Positions 44,928-53,808 of a DNA stretch of 64,000 nucleotides are shown piece by piece. Source of the DNA: Sphingopyxis sp. LC363 (GTDB taxonomy: Bacteria; Pseudomonadota; Alphaproteobacteria; Sphingomonadales; Sphingomonadaceae). Where the stretch lies: contig NZ_JNFC01000023.1 in the NCBI RefSeq assembly GCF_000756385.1, forward strand, positions 62,001 to 126,000. The letters run 5' to 3'. Under the pieces are notes generated by a model that made no database searches, was not told where the DNA came from, and worked only from the letters and a program-made list of their open reading frames with translations. A program made the position numbers and the translations under genes. The first letter of the stretch is position 1; each line of letters opens with the position of its first letter.

Positions 44928-45565
44928 TGGCCACCTCCGCTGGTGGGTGCTTTGGTCAACTCGCCGGCACCGGTCTGGGGTTTCGTCCGATAGGTCTGGA
45001 TCGCGCGCGTCGCAGCGAGCGGGTCATGCCCCGTGTCGCGCGTGCCTTTGATGAGGTCGTTGGGATCGGCGACCATCGTGGCGAGGTTGCTGTTGATTGC
45101 GCAGCCATAATTGGACGAGGTCGCATTGGCCGGGTTCAAGGAGGACTTGCTTTCCCAGTTGGGACATCCTGGAACCGAAGCCGACGCGCGCGTCACGACG
45201 ACGCGCAAATATCCTTCCGGAACTGCGCCCGTCGTCACCGGCACGTCCCGGCTCAGCAACAGTCCGCGACGTTCGACCATCGCACGGACGGTCGCCTGCG
45301 CCGACGTTGCCCCATATGTCGAGGGGTCTTCGACCGCGATGCGGTCGCCGTAGCGAACGCCCATCGCGTCGAGCCAGCCTTGCAGCCGGCCCTGCTCGCC
45401 GGGCGGCAGTTCGCCATTCGCGGTTGCGACGTCGAATTGATAAAGATTGTTGCGCACCACCGGCTGATGCACCGATTCCAGGCTGCGATTGCTATATGCT
45501 GCGCCGGTGCATCCGGCGAGCGAGGTCGCGCATGCCAGGACCGTCCAAGTTGCGATTTTCTTCAT
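44924..45565 (-). CDS. cpaD: CpaD-type pilus lipoprotein
   Basis: A 213-residue lipoprotein. AGGAG precedes ATG 45565. The signal peptide ends in a lipobox (ATSLAGC, Cys 18). The body carries the CpaD pattern: QFDVATANGELPPGEQGRLQGWLDAMGVRYGDRIAVEDP, PGCPNWESKSSLNPANATSSNYGCAINSNLATMVADPNDLIKG. The phrase with two Cys around NYGCA and the closing RAIQTYRTK are characteristic. CpaD probably assists the CpaC secretin in the outer membrane. It lies between cpaC and cpaE. Confidence 0.92.
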   Translation of the reverse strand: MKKIATWTVLACATSLAGCTGAAYSNRSLESVHQPVVRNNLYQFDVATANGELPPGEQGRLQGWLDAMGVRYGDRIAVEDPSTYGATSAQATVRAMVERRGLLLSRDVPVTTGAVPEGYLRVVVTRASASVPGCPNWESKSSLNPANATSSNYGCAINSNLATMVADPNDLIKGTRDTGHDPLAATRAIQTYRTKPQTGAGELTKAPTSGGGQ

Positions 45566-45590
45566 CACTTTGCTCCTGAGATCCAGCGCG

Positions 45591-47072
45591 TCACTTGATG
45601 TTGAAACCGGGCGCCGCGTTGCCGCTGCCGGTCCGCGGACGGTCGGCGTCGCCGACATTGGTATCGAGCCGCGGTTTGGGGCGGTCGCCGCCGGTTACGC
45701 CGTCGCTCGTCTGGTTGAGCAGCAACCGCTGCAGGTCGTGCGTGTCCTGGAAGGCGTCGGTCGGCAGCTTGATGTCATTCGCCGACACGGGCTGGACCAG
45801 ATAGGGCGTCACGACGATCACGAGTTCGGTTTCGCCGCGGCGGAAACTGTCCGACTTGAACAGCATGCCGAGCAGCGGGACGTCTCCGAGTCCGGGCATC
45901 TTGTCGATCGCGCCGATCGAGCGGTTGTTCAGCAACCCCGCGATCATGAAGCTTTCGCCCGATCCGAGTTCGACCGTCGTTTCGGCGCGGCGGATTGTCA
46001 GCGCGGGGACCTGAAAGCCCTGCATCTCGATCGCGCCCTCGGTCGACAGTTCGGACACCTCGGGGCGGACGCGCAGGCTGATCCGGCCGTTCGACAATAC
46101 GGTCGGCGTGTAGGCGAGGCTGACGCCATATTTGCGATATTCGATCGTCGTGCCCGCGAAATTCCCCGGGATCGGTACCGGGAATTCACCGCCCGCCAGG
46201 AAGTCGGCGGTTTCGCCGGAAATTGCGGTCAGGTTGGGCTGCGCCAGCGTTGCGACCAAGCCCGATCGCTCGCCGATATCGAGTGAGGCAATCAGATCGA
46301 GCCCGAACAGGCGGCCGGCACCGGCGAGGCTGCGCGTCCCCGCTGGCGTGTTGATCGTATAGGTGGTGTTGCCATTGGCATCGGTCGTGATCGTGCCCGC
46401 TTGACGCCCTCCGAAAACCCCACCCAGAAAGCCGTTGCCAAGCGGGCCGTCGGTGTCGCGGGTCAGGAGGTTGCCGCTGATTTCCTTGACCAGCGACCGG
46501 TTCACTTCGGCAATGCGGACCTGCAGATTGACCTGCAGGGGCGTGGCGGTACGCAGGCGCGAGAGCACCTTGGTTTCCTCGCCGACAAAGGCCTGAACCA
46601 GCCGTTCCGCTTCGGCGGCGTCGTCGGGCGACCGAACCGTTCCGGTGAGCAGCACAAAGCCGTTCATCGGGTTCGCCGCAATGCTGGCTTCCGGCATCGC
46701 GAGCGACAGCATCTGGTCGATGGTTTCGATATTGTTGCCGACGCGGGCGACGGTCGAAAAGACGACCCGACCGCTGGCATCGGTAGCATAGATGCTGGTT
46801 TCGCCCGGCTTTTTGCCAAAGACATAGAGCTGGCGGCCCGAGCGGACCTGAACGTCGGCGACTTCGTCATTGGCGACGAAGACGTCGGACATCGTGGCGG
46901 GAAGGCTGACCAGGCGGCCGCGCCCCACCGAGAGTTCGAGGCTGCCGCTCGCATTCTGGACGGCTTGGGCGATAGCGGTTTGCGAAGGCGCCGCGACGAG
47001 CGTCGCCGCCACCAGGCCGATGGCCAGGGTGCGCGCCAGTGCCGCCACCTTGAAATTGGCGTTGCTGTTCAT
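45591..47072 (-). CDS. cpaC: CpaC/RcpA outer-membrane secretin of the Tad pilus
   Basis: A 493-residue secretin. The signal peptide is within residues 1-36 (IGLVAATLVAAPSQTAIAQA). An N-domain at about 40-120 includes GRGRLVSLPATMSDVFVANDEVADVQV, and a BON-like region has GFVLLTGTVRSPDDAAEAERLV. The secretin domain (about 220-450) has VATLAQPNLTAISGETADFLAGGEFP and LTIRRAETTVELGSGESFMIAGLLNN. The final 70 residues are a polar tail. It starts 1 bp after the cpaB stop and forms the outer-membrane pore. Confidence 0.94.
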   Translation of the reverse strand: MNSNANFKVAALARTLAIGLVAATLVAAPSQTAIAQAVQNASGSLELSVGRGRLVSLPATMSDVFVANDEVADVQVRSGRQLYVFGKKPGETSIYATDASGRVVFSTVARVGNNIETIDQMLSLAMPEASIAANPMNGFVLLTGTVRSPDDAAEAERLVQAFVGEETKVLSRLRTATPLQVNLQVRIAEVNRSLVKEISGNLLTRDTDGPLGNGFLGGVFGGRQAGTITTDANGNTTYTINTPAGTRSLAGAGRLFGLDLIASLDIGERSGLVATLAQPNLTAISGETADFLAGGEFPVPIPGNFAGTTIEYRKYGVSLAYTPTVLSNGRISLRVRPEVSELSTEGAIEMQGFQVPALTIRRAETTVELGSGESFMIAGLLNNRSIGAIDKMPGLGDVPLLGMLFKSDSFRRGETELVIVVTPYLVQPVSANDIKLPTDAFQDTHDLQRLLLNQTSDGVTGGDRPKPRLDTNVGDADRPRTGSGNAAPGFNIK

Positions 47073-47073
47073 C

Positions 47074-48114
47074 TTACTTACCCCCCACGGGAACTTCGGT
47101 CATCTTGTCGCCGCGGGTGACGCGCACGACCGGGCCGGTCGGCACCGCCGCCTGTCGCCCAGCATTGGACGGTGCATAGCCGCCGCTGTTCTCGGACTGC
47201 TGCGGGCGCGGCGAGGTGACGCGGCCGCGCACCGGGATCCAGAAACGCGACACGTCGCCGCCGGTCGTCGCCGACGAGCGGCTGGCGGTCGGACGCGCGG
47301 CGGCTTGGGCCAGCATCTTCTTTTCGGCGGCGGTATCGGCCCCTGCGGGGACGTCAATCTCGCCCGAGGCGATCGCGGCTTCGAGTTCGCCTGCGCTTTC
47401 GGCCAGCGGCCGCAGCGCGAGCGACAACTTTCCCATGTCCTGGGCGACGGCGATTTTCTCGGCGATCTCCGGCGTTGCTTCGAGCGTCACCGAGCTGAAG
47501 GTGCGTACCGGCGTCTTGCCCGTCTCGTCCTCGGCATTAAAGCGCTGGTCGGTCGCCAGAACGCGAACGTTGCGGATGATCGTCTCTGCGGTGAACAATT
47601 CCTTGTCCGGGTAGGACGACGTTTCGGAATCGACCGAGATCTGCTGCGCGAGCACGACGTCGACACGGTCGCCCGGAAAGACGAAACCGCCGACGCCCTC
47701 TTCGCGCGAAACCTTCACGGTGACCGCGCGCATGCCCGGACCAAGCGCCGCAGCGAGGAAGCCGCGGTCGTCGGGATGAACGAGGGCGCCCTGCGTGAGC
47801 GGCTGTCCGGCGGTTATCGCGTGACGCACGACGGTGCCGACCAGCGTGTTCACGTCGGTCTTGTCCTTCAGAAAATAGGCCTGTTCGACCAATTCCTTCG
47901 GCCATGGCTGAAACCGGAAACTGTCAGGGCCGATGATCGTGCCGACCGGCAGCTGCCGCGTCGCGACAAGGATCATCGGGCCCGTAATTTCCGGCGCCGC
48001 GGCGGCGCGTGCCGACGGAGCGGCGGCGCCGCGCATCATCTTGTTGACCCCGAACGCCGCGCCGATGGCAATCACCAGCGCGCCGACGATCAGCATAATC
48101 TTTCGCGTATCCAT
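47074..48114 (-). CDS. cpaB: CpaB/RcpC pilus assembly protein
   Basis: A 346-residue protein. AGGAGG lies 11 bases before ATG 48114. There is one N-terminal membrane segment (RKIMLIVGALVIAIGAAFGVNKMM). An SAF-type domain follows (ILVATRQLPVGTIIGPDSFRFQPWP; RHAITAGQPLTQGALV), then the RcpC region with VTVKVSREEGVGGFVFPGDRVDVVLAQQ. The C-terminal 90 residues are Ala/Pro/Gly rich. CpaB is a periplasmic factor linked to the secretin. It is followed by cpaC. Confidence 0.92.
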   Translation of the reverse strand: MDTRKIMLIVGALVIAIGAAFGVNKMMRGAAAPSARAAAAPEITGPMILVATRQLPVGTIIGPDSFRFQPWPKELVEQAYFLKDKTDVNTLVGTVVRHAITAGQPLTQGALVHPDDRGFLAAALGPGMRAVTVKVSREEGVGGFVFPGDRVDVVLAQQISVDSETSSYPDKELFTAETIIRNVRVLATDQRFNAEDETGKTPVRTFSSVTLEATPEIAEKIAVAQDMGKLSLALRPLAESAGELEAAIASGEIDVPAGADTAAEKKMLAQAAARPTASRSSATTGGDVSRFWIPVRGRVTSPRPQQSENSGGYAPSNAGRQAAVPTGPVVRVTRGDKMTEVPVGGK

Positions 48115-48168
48115 GACGAGTTTTCGCCCTCCTGCACCCACCAGAGACGGTCGTGCTTTTCCCTCAGG

Positions 48169-48651
48169 TCATCCGATAACCTGAAACTGGTTAAGATAGT
48201 GTTGGTGAAGCGCCCACAGGCCCGCCGCGGCGATAGCGACCCCGTAGGGCACCTCGACCGGCTTGTCCGAAGGTCGCAATTTCATATGGATAAGCATCAG
48301 GGCGGACAGGATGCCGCCGCCGATGGCCATGACCGTCAGCATCGACAGAAACAGCGGAAGCGGGATCCAGAGCATTACCGCACCGATCATTTTCACGTCG
48401 CCGCCGCCCATCGCTCCGATCGCGAACAATCCGGCGAAGAGAAGGAAAACCAGAAAGGCCGCGCCGAACTGGATCGCGACCTCGGGCCAGAGCGCGAGGC
48501 CGGAAGCGATCCAGAAGGGGATCGCGAGCAGCGCCATCGCGGCGTTGAGCCGGTTGGAAATCGTTCGCGACCCGACATCGCTGATCGCCGCGGCAATCAT
48601 CAGCAGGCCGAGTAGGGCCATCAGGCCGAGCGAGATCGCGTCGCTATTCAT
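48169..48651 (-). CDS. cpaA: Prepilin peptidase CpaA/TadV (A24 family)
   Basis: A 160-residue membrane aspartic protease. The two catalytic aspartates are Asp 25 in AAAISDVGSRTISN and the Asp of the GGGDVKMIGA motif near residue 86. Four to five hydrophobic segments are seen. It cleaves leaders of Flp-type prepilins and TadE/TadF pseudopilins. It is the first gene of the locus; no flp pilin gene precedes it. An inverted repeat lies 14 bp before its start. Confidence 0.92.
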   Translation of the reverse strand: MNSDAISLGLMALLGLLMIAAAISDVGSRTISNRLNAAMALLAIPFWIASGLALWPEVAIQFGAAFLVFLLFAGLFAIGAMGGGDVKMIGAVMLWIPLPLFLSMLTVMAIGGGILSALMLIHMKLRPSDKPVEVPYGVAIAAAGLWALHQHYLNQFQVIG

Positions 48652-48664
48652 CGGCTCCTCCTAC

Positions 48665-48697
48665 GCAACATGGCTTACCAAAGAGTAACCATGTTGC
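48665..48697. promoter_or_regulatory. Dyad between cpaA and divergent FAD oxidoreductase
   Basis: GCAACATGG (48665-48673) is exactly inverted at 48689-48697, and the symmetry continues inward with TTAC/GTAA apart from one extra base. It covers nearly all of the space upstream of cpaA. It could be an operator for a dimeric regulator of the pilus genes or a hairpin at the 5' end of the message. Confidence 0.5.
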
Positions 48698-48744
48698 GGG
48701 CGACGCGGCTTGCATTCCGCGGTCCAGCCGATATGCGGCGGGCC

Positions 48745-49875
48745 ATGACCGACCGGCCGCCCTCCGCCACCGATGTGCTGATCGTAGGCGCCGGTATCGC
48801 CGGCGCGAGCCTGGCGGCTGCGCTTGCGCCCTGGCGCCGCGTCGTGCTGGTCGAAGCCGAGGATATACCCGGCTATCACGCCACAGGCCGGTCTGCAGCG
48901 TTCTGGCACGAAACCTATGGCGGGGCGGCAGTGCAACCCCTGACGCTGGCTTCGCTGGGGACGCTGCGGAACCCAGATCCGGCCTTTTCTGATCGTGCTT
49001 TCCTGTCGCCGCGCTCGGCATTGACGATCGGACGGACATCCGAAGCGGCAGCGGTCGATGCCTTCGTCGCCGAGTTCCGGGCGAAGGGTGTCGATGTCGA
49101 GCGCATGTCGGGCGCCGCCGTTGCCTCGAGAGTTCCGGGGCTGCGTTCCGAATGGAGCGAAGCCGCCTATGAGGCGGCGTGTCGGGATATCGACGTCGGC
49201 GGCCTCCACGCCGCCTATCTTCGCGCCGCGAAGCGGGCGGGCGCCTTGCTCGCCACCCGCGCGCCGCTGCGCAGTGCCCGCCGCGTCCGCGACGGATGGA
49301 GGGTCGCGCTGGGTGAGGAGGAGGTGGACGCAGCGGTGATCGTCAACGCCGCGGGCGCATGGGCCGACACGGTCGCGGCCGCTTGCGGTATCGCGCCGCT
49401 CGGGATCCAGCCGTATCGGCGGACAGTTCTGCAGGTTCGTCTCGACGTCGCGGTTCCGGCCGAACTGCCGCTGGTGATCCATGTCGGCGGCCAATTCTAT
49501 TTCAAGGGCGAAAGTGTCGGGCGTGTATGGCTGAGCCCGCACGACGAGACCCCAAGCATCGCGCATGACGTGGCGCCCGAAGATTGGGACGTCGCAACCG
49601 CCATCGAGCGCATGCAATCGGTCGTCGACTGGCCGGTCGCCGCCGTCGAGCGCAAATGGGCGGGGCTGCGTAGCTTCGCCCCCGACCGGATCCCCGTCTT
49701 CGGTCCGGATCCCCATGAAGGCCGTTTCATCTGGTGCGCGGGGCAGGGCGGGTTCGGCATTCAGACCGCGCCGGCGATCGCCGGGTTGCTCGCGGCGCAA
49801 CTGGGAGCGCCGCCGCCACCGGGCGCGATCGGACGGGTCGACCCATTGCCCTTCGCTCCCGCACGCTTCACCTGA
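48745..49875 (+). CDS. FAD-dependent oxidoreductase of the DAO family
   Basis: A 376-residue flavoprotein. The dinucleotide fold is ATDVLIVGAGIAGASLAAALAP, followed by VLVEAEDIPGYHATGRSAAFWHETYGG. A second conserved part is DAAVIVNAAGAWADTVA, and the C-terminus has GGFGIQTAPAIAGLLAAQL. This layout fits D-amino-acid dehydrogenase or glycine/sarcosine oxidase-like enzymes, but the exact substrate is not readable. ATG 48733 is an alternative start. It is divergent from the cpa operon. Confidence 0.88.
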   Translation: MTDRPPSATDVLIVGAGIAGASLAAALAPWRRVVLVEAEDIPGYHATGRSAAFWHETYGGAAVQPLTLASLGTLRNPDPAFSDRAFLSPRSALTIGRTSEAAAVDAFVAEFRAKGVDVERMSGAAVASRVPGLRSEWSEAAYEAACRDIDVGGLHAAYLRAAKRAGALLATRAPLRSARRVRDGWRVALGEEEVDAAVIVNAAGAWADTVAAACGIAPLGIQPYRRTVLQVRLDVAVPAELPLVIHVGGQFYFKGESVGRVWLSPHDETPSIAHDVAPEDWDVATAIERMQSVVDWPVAAVERKWAGLRSFAPDRIPVFGPDPHEGRFIWCAGQGGFGIQTAPAIAGLLAAQLGAPPPPGAIGRVDPLPFAPARFT

Positions 49876-49962
49876 GCCGATCTTGTCTTGCACGGCGAAA
49901 CGAGCGAATTAACATATGTTTAGCCCGCCACCCCCGGCGCGGCGCGACGTGTGGAGGATGGC

Positions 49963-50139
49963 ATGGCCCATTATTTCGAGATCAAGAAGAACAAGGCCGG
50001 CGAATTTGTCGCCTATTTCAAATATAACAGCGAGCCGATCTTCTGGACCGAAGGCTATAGCAGCAAAGCCTCCGCGCAAAATGCCATCGACTCGATCCTG
50101 AAAAACGGTCCCGGCGCCGAAGTTCGCGAGGCCGAGTGA
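49963..50139 (+). CDS. YegP-like DUF1508 protein
   Basis: A 58-residue protein with one DUF1508 unit: HYFEIKKNKAGEFVAYFKYNSEPIFWTEGYSSKASAQNAIDSILKN. GGAGG lies 6 bases before ATG 49963. E. coli YegP has two such units; single-unit forms are frequent. The fold is small alpha/beta and the function is unknown. It is convergent with rnhA, the stops being 10 bp apart. Confidence 0.88.
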   Translation: MAHYFEIKKNKAGEFVAYFKYNSEPIFWTEGYSSKASAQNAIDSILKNGPGAEVREAE

Positions 50140-50149
50140 TCTTCAGGGG

Positions 50150-50623
50150 TTAGCGCGCGGGCGCCCTGCGCGCCCGCGCGACCTCGATCGCGGCATCGCT
50201 GGCGAGCTGGTCGGCGAGTTCGTTGTCGCCGTGGCCCGCGTGGCCCTTGACCCAGATCCATTCGACCTTGTGCCGCGCGTTTTCGCTGACCAGCCGCTGC
50301 CAAAGATCGGCATTGGCGACGGGCTTTTTGGCGGCCGTTTTCCAGCCGTTCTTCTGCCAGCCGAATATCCATTTGGTGATGCCGTCGCGGACATAGACGC
50401 TGTCGGTCGACAACTCGACGTTGCAACTGCGCTTAAGCGCGGCGAGCGCCTCGATCGCGGCCATCAGTTCCATGCGGTTGTTCGTCGTATCGGGCTCGCC
50501 CCCCGACAGGGTCTTCACGACGTCGCCCCAGCGCAGCACGGCACCCCAGCCGCCAGGGCCGGGATTGCCCTTGCACGCGCCGTCGGTGGCGACGATCACG
50601 GTCTTGCCGGTGCTTGTCGTCAT
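50150..50623 (-). CDS. rnhA: Ribonuclease HI
   Basis: A 157-residue enzyme that cuts RNA in RNA-DNA hybrids. All catalytic acids are visible: Asp in [21 protein letters not shown], Glu in [13 protein letters not shown], Asp in [12 protein letters not shown], and the terminal [14 protein letters not shown] with His and Asp. [21 protein letters not shown] is the basic handle. It overlaps the thrB stop by 4 bp (ATGA). A 10-bp GC stem-loop at 50155-50179 lies in its last codons and may help end transcription. Confidence 0.97.
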   Translation of the reverse strand: MTTSTGKTVIVATDGACKGNPGPGGWGAVLRWGDVVKTLSGGEPDTTNNRMELMAAIEALAALKRSCNVELSTDSVYVRDGITKWIFGWQKNGWKTAAKKPVANADLWQRLVSENARHKVEWIWVKGHAGHGDNELADQLASDAAIEVARARRAPAR

Positions 50624-51582
50624 GCGAGCGTGAACAGGTCGGCAGCGTCGGCGGCGCGATAGCGCTGCAGGCGGGCGAGGAAGGGCGAGGGATCCTTGCG
50701 CGTGACGAGCGCGTCGGCGGGTGTGTGCACCCAGTCGTGCGCGCGGGTCAGCAGGAAGCGAAGCGACGCGCCGCGCGCAAGCAGGGGCAGGGCGGCAATC
50801 TCCGCATCGGTCAGCGCGATTTCGCGAGCATAGCCCCGCATCAGCGCGCGCGCGCGCGCCGGATCGCACGCTTTGCCGTCGGCCGAAAAAGTCCAGGACG
50901 CGTGGGTGATGGCAAGATCATAGGCGCGAAAATCGCTCGCGGCGAAATAGAAGTCGATCAAGCCGGTGACGCGATCGCCGAGCATCAGAACATTGTCGGG
51001 GAACAGGTCGGCATGGATCACATGCGCCGGCAAACCGGTCGGCCAGTGCCTGTCGAGATGTTCCAGCTCGCCGTCGACGATCGCTTGCAGCCCCGGGAGA
51101 ACCGCGTCGAGATCGCCCGCCCCCTCGGCCACCGTGCGCCAGTGACGATGGCCCATGCTGTTCTCGCGCGCGCCGGCATAGGTTTCGAGCGCGCGGTGCA
51201 TCGCGCCGAGCGCCGCGCCGGCGGCTTCGCACTGGCCGGGTGTCGGCTGGGTCAGCGAAATGCCCTGAAGAAACTGGATGACGCAGGCGGCTCGTCCCGA
51301 AACCTGCTGGATGGCGACGCCCTCGCAGTCGCGGATCATCGCCGGAACCGGGCAGCTCCGGTTTGCGAGATGGTCGAGCAGATCGACGAAGAAGGGCAGG
51401 TCGCCTTCGCTGACGCGCTTTTCGTAAAGCGTCAGGATAAAGCGGCCGCCCGTGGTTTCGAGCAGGAAGTTGCTGTTCTCGACGCCCTCGGCGATGCCCT
51501 TGCACGAGACGACGGTGCCGATGTCGTAACGCGCCACCAGCGCCGCAAGGTCGTCGGGCTCGACGTGGGTATAGACCGCCAT
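50620..51582 (-). CDS. thrB: Homoserine kinase ThrB (APH-fold type)
   Basis: A 320-residue kinase of the aminoglycoside-phosphotransferase fold used for ThrB in alphaproteobacteria. Family marks are [47 protein letters not shown], the Brenner-type [13 protein letters not shown] and the metal-binding GLIDFYFA. It makes O-phosphohomoserine for threonine synthesis. The start at 51582 fits the family N-terminus. The start lies only 4 bp from the inner side of a long inverted-repeat element that fills the gap to ispH. The order ispH-thrB-rnhA is usual in sphingomonads. Confidence 0.95.
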   Translation of the reverse strand: MAVYTHVEPDDLAALVARYDIGTVVSCKGIAEGVENSNFLLETTGGRFILTLYEKRVSEGDLPFFVDLLDHLANRSCPVPAMIRDCEGVAIQQVSGRAACVIQFLQGISLTQPTPGQCEAAGAALGAMHRALETYAGARENSMGHRHWRTVAEGAGDLDAVLPGLQAIVDGELEHLDRHWPTGLPAHVIHADLFPDNVLMLGDRVTGLIDFYFAASDFRAYDLAITHASWTFSADGKACDPARARALMRGYAREIALTDAEIAALPLLARGASLRFLLTRAHDWVHTPADALVTRKDPSPFLARLQRYRAADAADLFTLA

Positions 51583-51585
51583 CGC

Positions 51586-51851
51586 AGGGTCAAAACCCGC
51601 GTATGACGCGATCGAGGCGTCGAAATGGCGAAGATATCGGCTTTGCGTGACCGCCGAAGATGGTGGTTCCATCTTCAAGGGGGCGCGGAGACGAGATCGA
51701 AGCCATTTCGATGTCCCGAGGGGATTTGATCGATTTTGTCCACGGCTGCGTCAGCGAGCCTTGGAATATATTCATATGCCTACGTCTCACTTCCTTGCCG
51801 TGAACAAAATCGCTTCAAACCTCGACCGCGTCATACGCGGGTTTTGACCCT
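51586..51851. repeat. 266-bp nested inverted-repeat element between ispH and thrB
   Basis: Outer arms 51586-51617 and 51820-51851 match as inverted copies at 31 of 32 positions and span exactly from the ispH stop to the thrB start. Inside are further pairs: TCGAAATGGC (51620-51629) / GCCATTTCGA (51702-51711), a perfect 8-bp hairpin GAAGATGG/CCATCTTC (51656-51676), and CGATTTTGTCCACGGC (51731-51746) inverted at 51797-51812 with one mismatch around a GGAATATATTC centre. No gene is evident. No target-site duplication was found at the ends. Confidence 0.85.
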
Positions 51852-52830
51852 ATGCCGCTTCGAGCCCGCGCGGCAGCTTGAAGATCATATGCTCTTCGGC
51901 GGTCACGACGATATCTTCGACGATCGTCCTCACGGCCGCAACGGCGTCGATCACTTCGCGAACCAACGTTTCCGGCGCGCTCGCGCCGGCCGTGATACCG
52001 AGCGTTGCAATATCTTCCAGCCAGGCCGGATTGATGTCGCTGCCGCGCTGGACGAGATGGGCGGGGGTGCCGAGCCGCTCGGCCACCTCGACAAGGCGCA
52101 GGCTGTTCGAGCTGTTCGGCGCCCCGATCACGATCATACGGTCGCACTGCCCGGCGATCGCCTTCACCGCGTCCTGCCGGTTCGAGGTGGCATAGCAGAT
52201 ATCCTCGCCGCGCGGCCCGCTGATCGCGGGAAATTTGTGCTGAAGCGCCGCTATAATGTCGCGCGTATCGTCGACCGACAGCGTCGTCTGCGTCAGATAG
52301 GACAGCATCGCGGGGTCGGCGGGTACGAGCGCGGCGACATCGTCGACCGATTCCACCAGCGTCATCGCGCCTTCGGGAAGCTGGCCCAGCGTGCCGACGA
52401 CTTCGGGATGGCCCGCGTGTCCGACAAAGACGATATGCCGTCCCGCTTCATGCGCGCGTTCGGCTTGGCGGTGCACCTTCGACACCAGGGGGCAGGTCGC
52501 GTCGATATAGTCGAGCCCCCGCAGCTCGGCTTTCGCGGGAACCGCCTTGGGCACGCCATGCGCGCTGAACACGACCGGAACGCCATCGGGAACCTGGTCG
52601 AGCGATTCGACGAAAATCGCGCCTTTCGCTTTCAATGAGTCAACGACATAGCGGTTATGCACGATCTCGTGCCGGACATAGACCGGCGCACCATATTTCT
52701 GCAGCGCGAGTTCGACGATACGGATCGCGCGATCGACCCCGGCGCAAAAACCGCGCGGCGCGGCGATCAAAACCTTGAGTTCCGCCGCTTCATGGCCGGG
52801 CGCAGGCGTCGTCGGGTGGGGTGCGTTCAT
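51850..52830 (-). CDS. ispH: 4-hydroxy-3-methylbut-2-enyl diphosphate reductase
   Basis: A 326-residue iron-sulfur enzyme of the MEP isoprenoid pathway that makes IPP and DMAPP. The three cluster cysteines are in [11 protein letters not shown] (Cys 29), [11 protein letters not shown] (Cys 113) and [11 protein letters not shown] (Cys 212). [38 protein letters not shown] and [12 protein letters not shown] are also conserved. Its stop codon overlaps the long inverted-repeat element that separates it from thrB. Confidence 0.97.
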   Translation of the reverse strand: MNAPHPTTPAPGHEAAELKVLIAAPRGFCAGVDRAIRIVELALQKYGAPVYVRHEIVHNRYVVDSLKAKGAIFVESLDQVPDGVPVVFSAHGVPKAVPAKAELRGLDYIDATCPLVSKVHRQAERAHEAGRHIVFVGHAGHPEVVGTLGQLPEGAMTLVESVDDVAALVPADPAMLSYLTQTTLSVDDTRDIIAALQHKFPAISGPRGEDICYATSNRQDAVKAIAGQCDRMIVIGAPNSSNSLRLVEVAERLGTPAHLVQRGSDINPAWLEDIATLGITAGASAPETLVREVIDAVAAVRTIVEDIVVTAEEHMIFKLPRGLEAA

Positions 52831-53002
52831 GATGCGCGCGCTCTAGCGCAGCAAGTCCCACGGGGTAAAGCCGCTTCGTCCCGTCGATTGGTCGTTCTCT
52901 TTGTTGCGCCGCGTTCATCGCACCGATAAGAAGCGGCGCGCATGAAGCGGGATCAATCGTCCCGGCACCTGTCAAAGCGCCTGTTTGGAAAGCCCGATTA
53001 TC

Positions 53003-53674
53003 ATGATGTCCAATTCGTTCCCGTCGCGTAAGTTTCTGACTGTGCTGTGCGGCACGGCAGCCATGGCGACGGCGGCGGGCTGTGCGAAGGACAATGAAAT
53101 CGAGCTTTCGGGCGGCGTCGGCATCACCGCGACACGCAGCGCGTGTCCGGCGGTCGCTGTGCCGCTGCACACGGGCGATATCACGTTGTTCGATCCCGCG
53201 ACCAGCCGCGACGCGCGCGCGATCGACGTCGTCGCGGCGATCACCAATGTGACGCCGCAGTGCAACGAAACGGGCGAGAAAGTCTATCAGCTAGCGAGCT
53301 TCGAAGTCGTCGCGACGCGGCGCGAGGCCGGACCGGCGCGCACCGTGACGCTGCCCTATTACGCCACGGTGCTCCAAGGCGGGACCGCGGTGGTCGCGAA
53401 GCGCCTCGGCAATGTCGCCGTGACCTTCGCCGAGGGGCAGGTGCGCGGCACGGGGCGCGGGCAGGCTTCGGCCTATGTCGACCGCGCCGCCGCCACGCTT
53501 CCCGCCGATATTCAGGAACGCATCATGCGCAAGCGCAAGCCGGGGGATCAGGACGCGGCGATCGATCCGCTGAGCCTGCCCGAAGTGCGCGCCGCGGTGC
53601 AGCGCGCGAGTTTCGAACTGCTGGTCGGCTTCCAGCTGACGCAGGACCAGCTTGAATATAACGTCCGACGATAA
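53003..53674 (+). CDS. Conserved-looking lipoprotein, function unknown
   Basis: A 223-residue protein with a signal peptide and lipobox ending TAAGC (Cys 27 counted from ATG 53003). The mature part has SGGVGITATRSACPAVAVPLHTGDITLF, NVTPQCNETGEKVYQLASFEVVATRRE and a C-terminal PLSLPEVRAAVQRASFELLVGFQLTQDQLEYNVRR. No enzymatic motif was recognised. It is probably anchored to a membrane in the periplasm. It is divergent from ispH, stands between it and argS, and is closed by a strong terminator. Confidence 0.85.
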   Translation: MMSNSFPSRKFLTVLCGTAAMATAAGCAKDNEIELSGGVGITATRSACPAVAVPLHTGDITLFDPATSRDARAIDVVAAITNVTPQCNETGEKVYQLASFEVVATRREAGPARTVTLPYYATVLQGGTAVVAKRLGNVAVTFAEGQVRGTGRGQASAYVDRAAATLPADIQERIMRKRKPGDQDAAIDPLSLPEVRAAVQRASFELLVGFQLTQDQLEYNVRR

Positions 53675-53711
53675 TCTCGCGGCGGCGCGGTGGCGCCGTT
53701 CGCTTCTTCAC

Positions 53712-53744
53712 GCCCTGCGCGCCGCCCGGTGACGCAGGGCTTTT
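53712..53744 (+). terminator. Rho-independent terminator after the lipoprotein gene
   Basis: The stem GCCCTGCG (53712-53719) / CGCAGGGC (53733-53740) is followed directly by TTTT. It lies 38 bp after the lipoprotein stop and 65 bp before argS. Confidence 0.85.
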
Positions 53745-53808
53745 CGCGTGCGCCAAGCTGGGTTAGGGCGCGCGCAAGCGTTTCTCCGATCCAAGATAGG
53801 CCAGTCCC

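Noticed and set aside
50155-50179. 10-bp GC stem-loop at the end of rnhA
   Set aside because: It lies in Arg/Ala codons of the C-terminus where such symmetry arises easily, and it has no T-run; noted only within the rnhA entry.
51590-51847. Two open frames of about 66 codons on opposite strands within the ispH-thrB element, both ending LDRVIRGF
   Set aside because: The common ending is produced by the inverted repeat itself; neither has a ribosome site.
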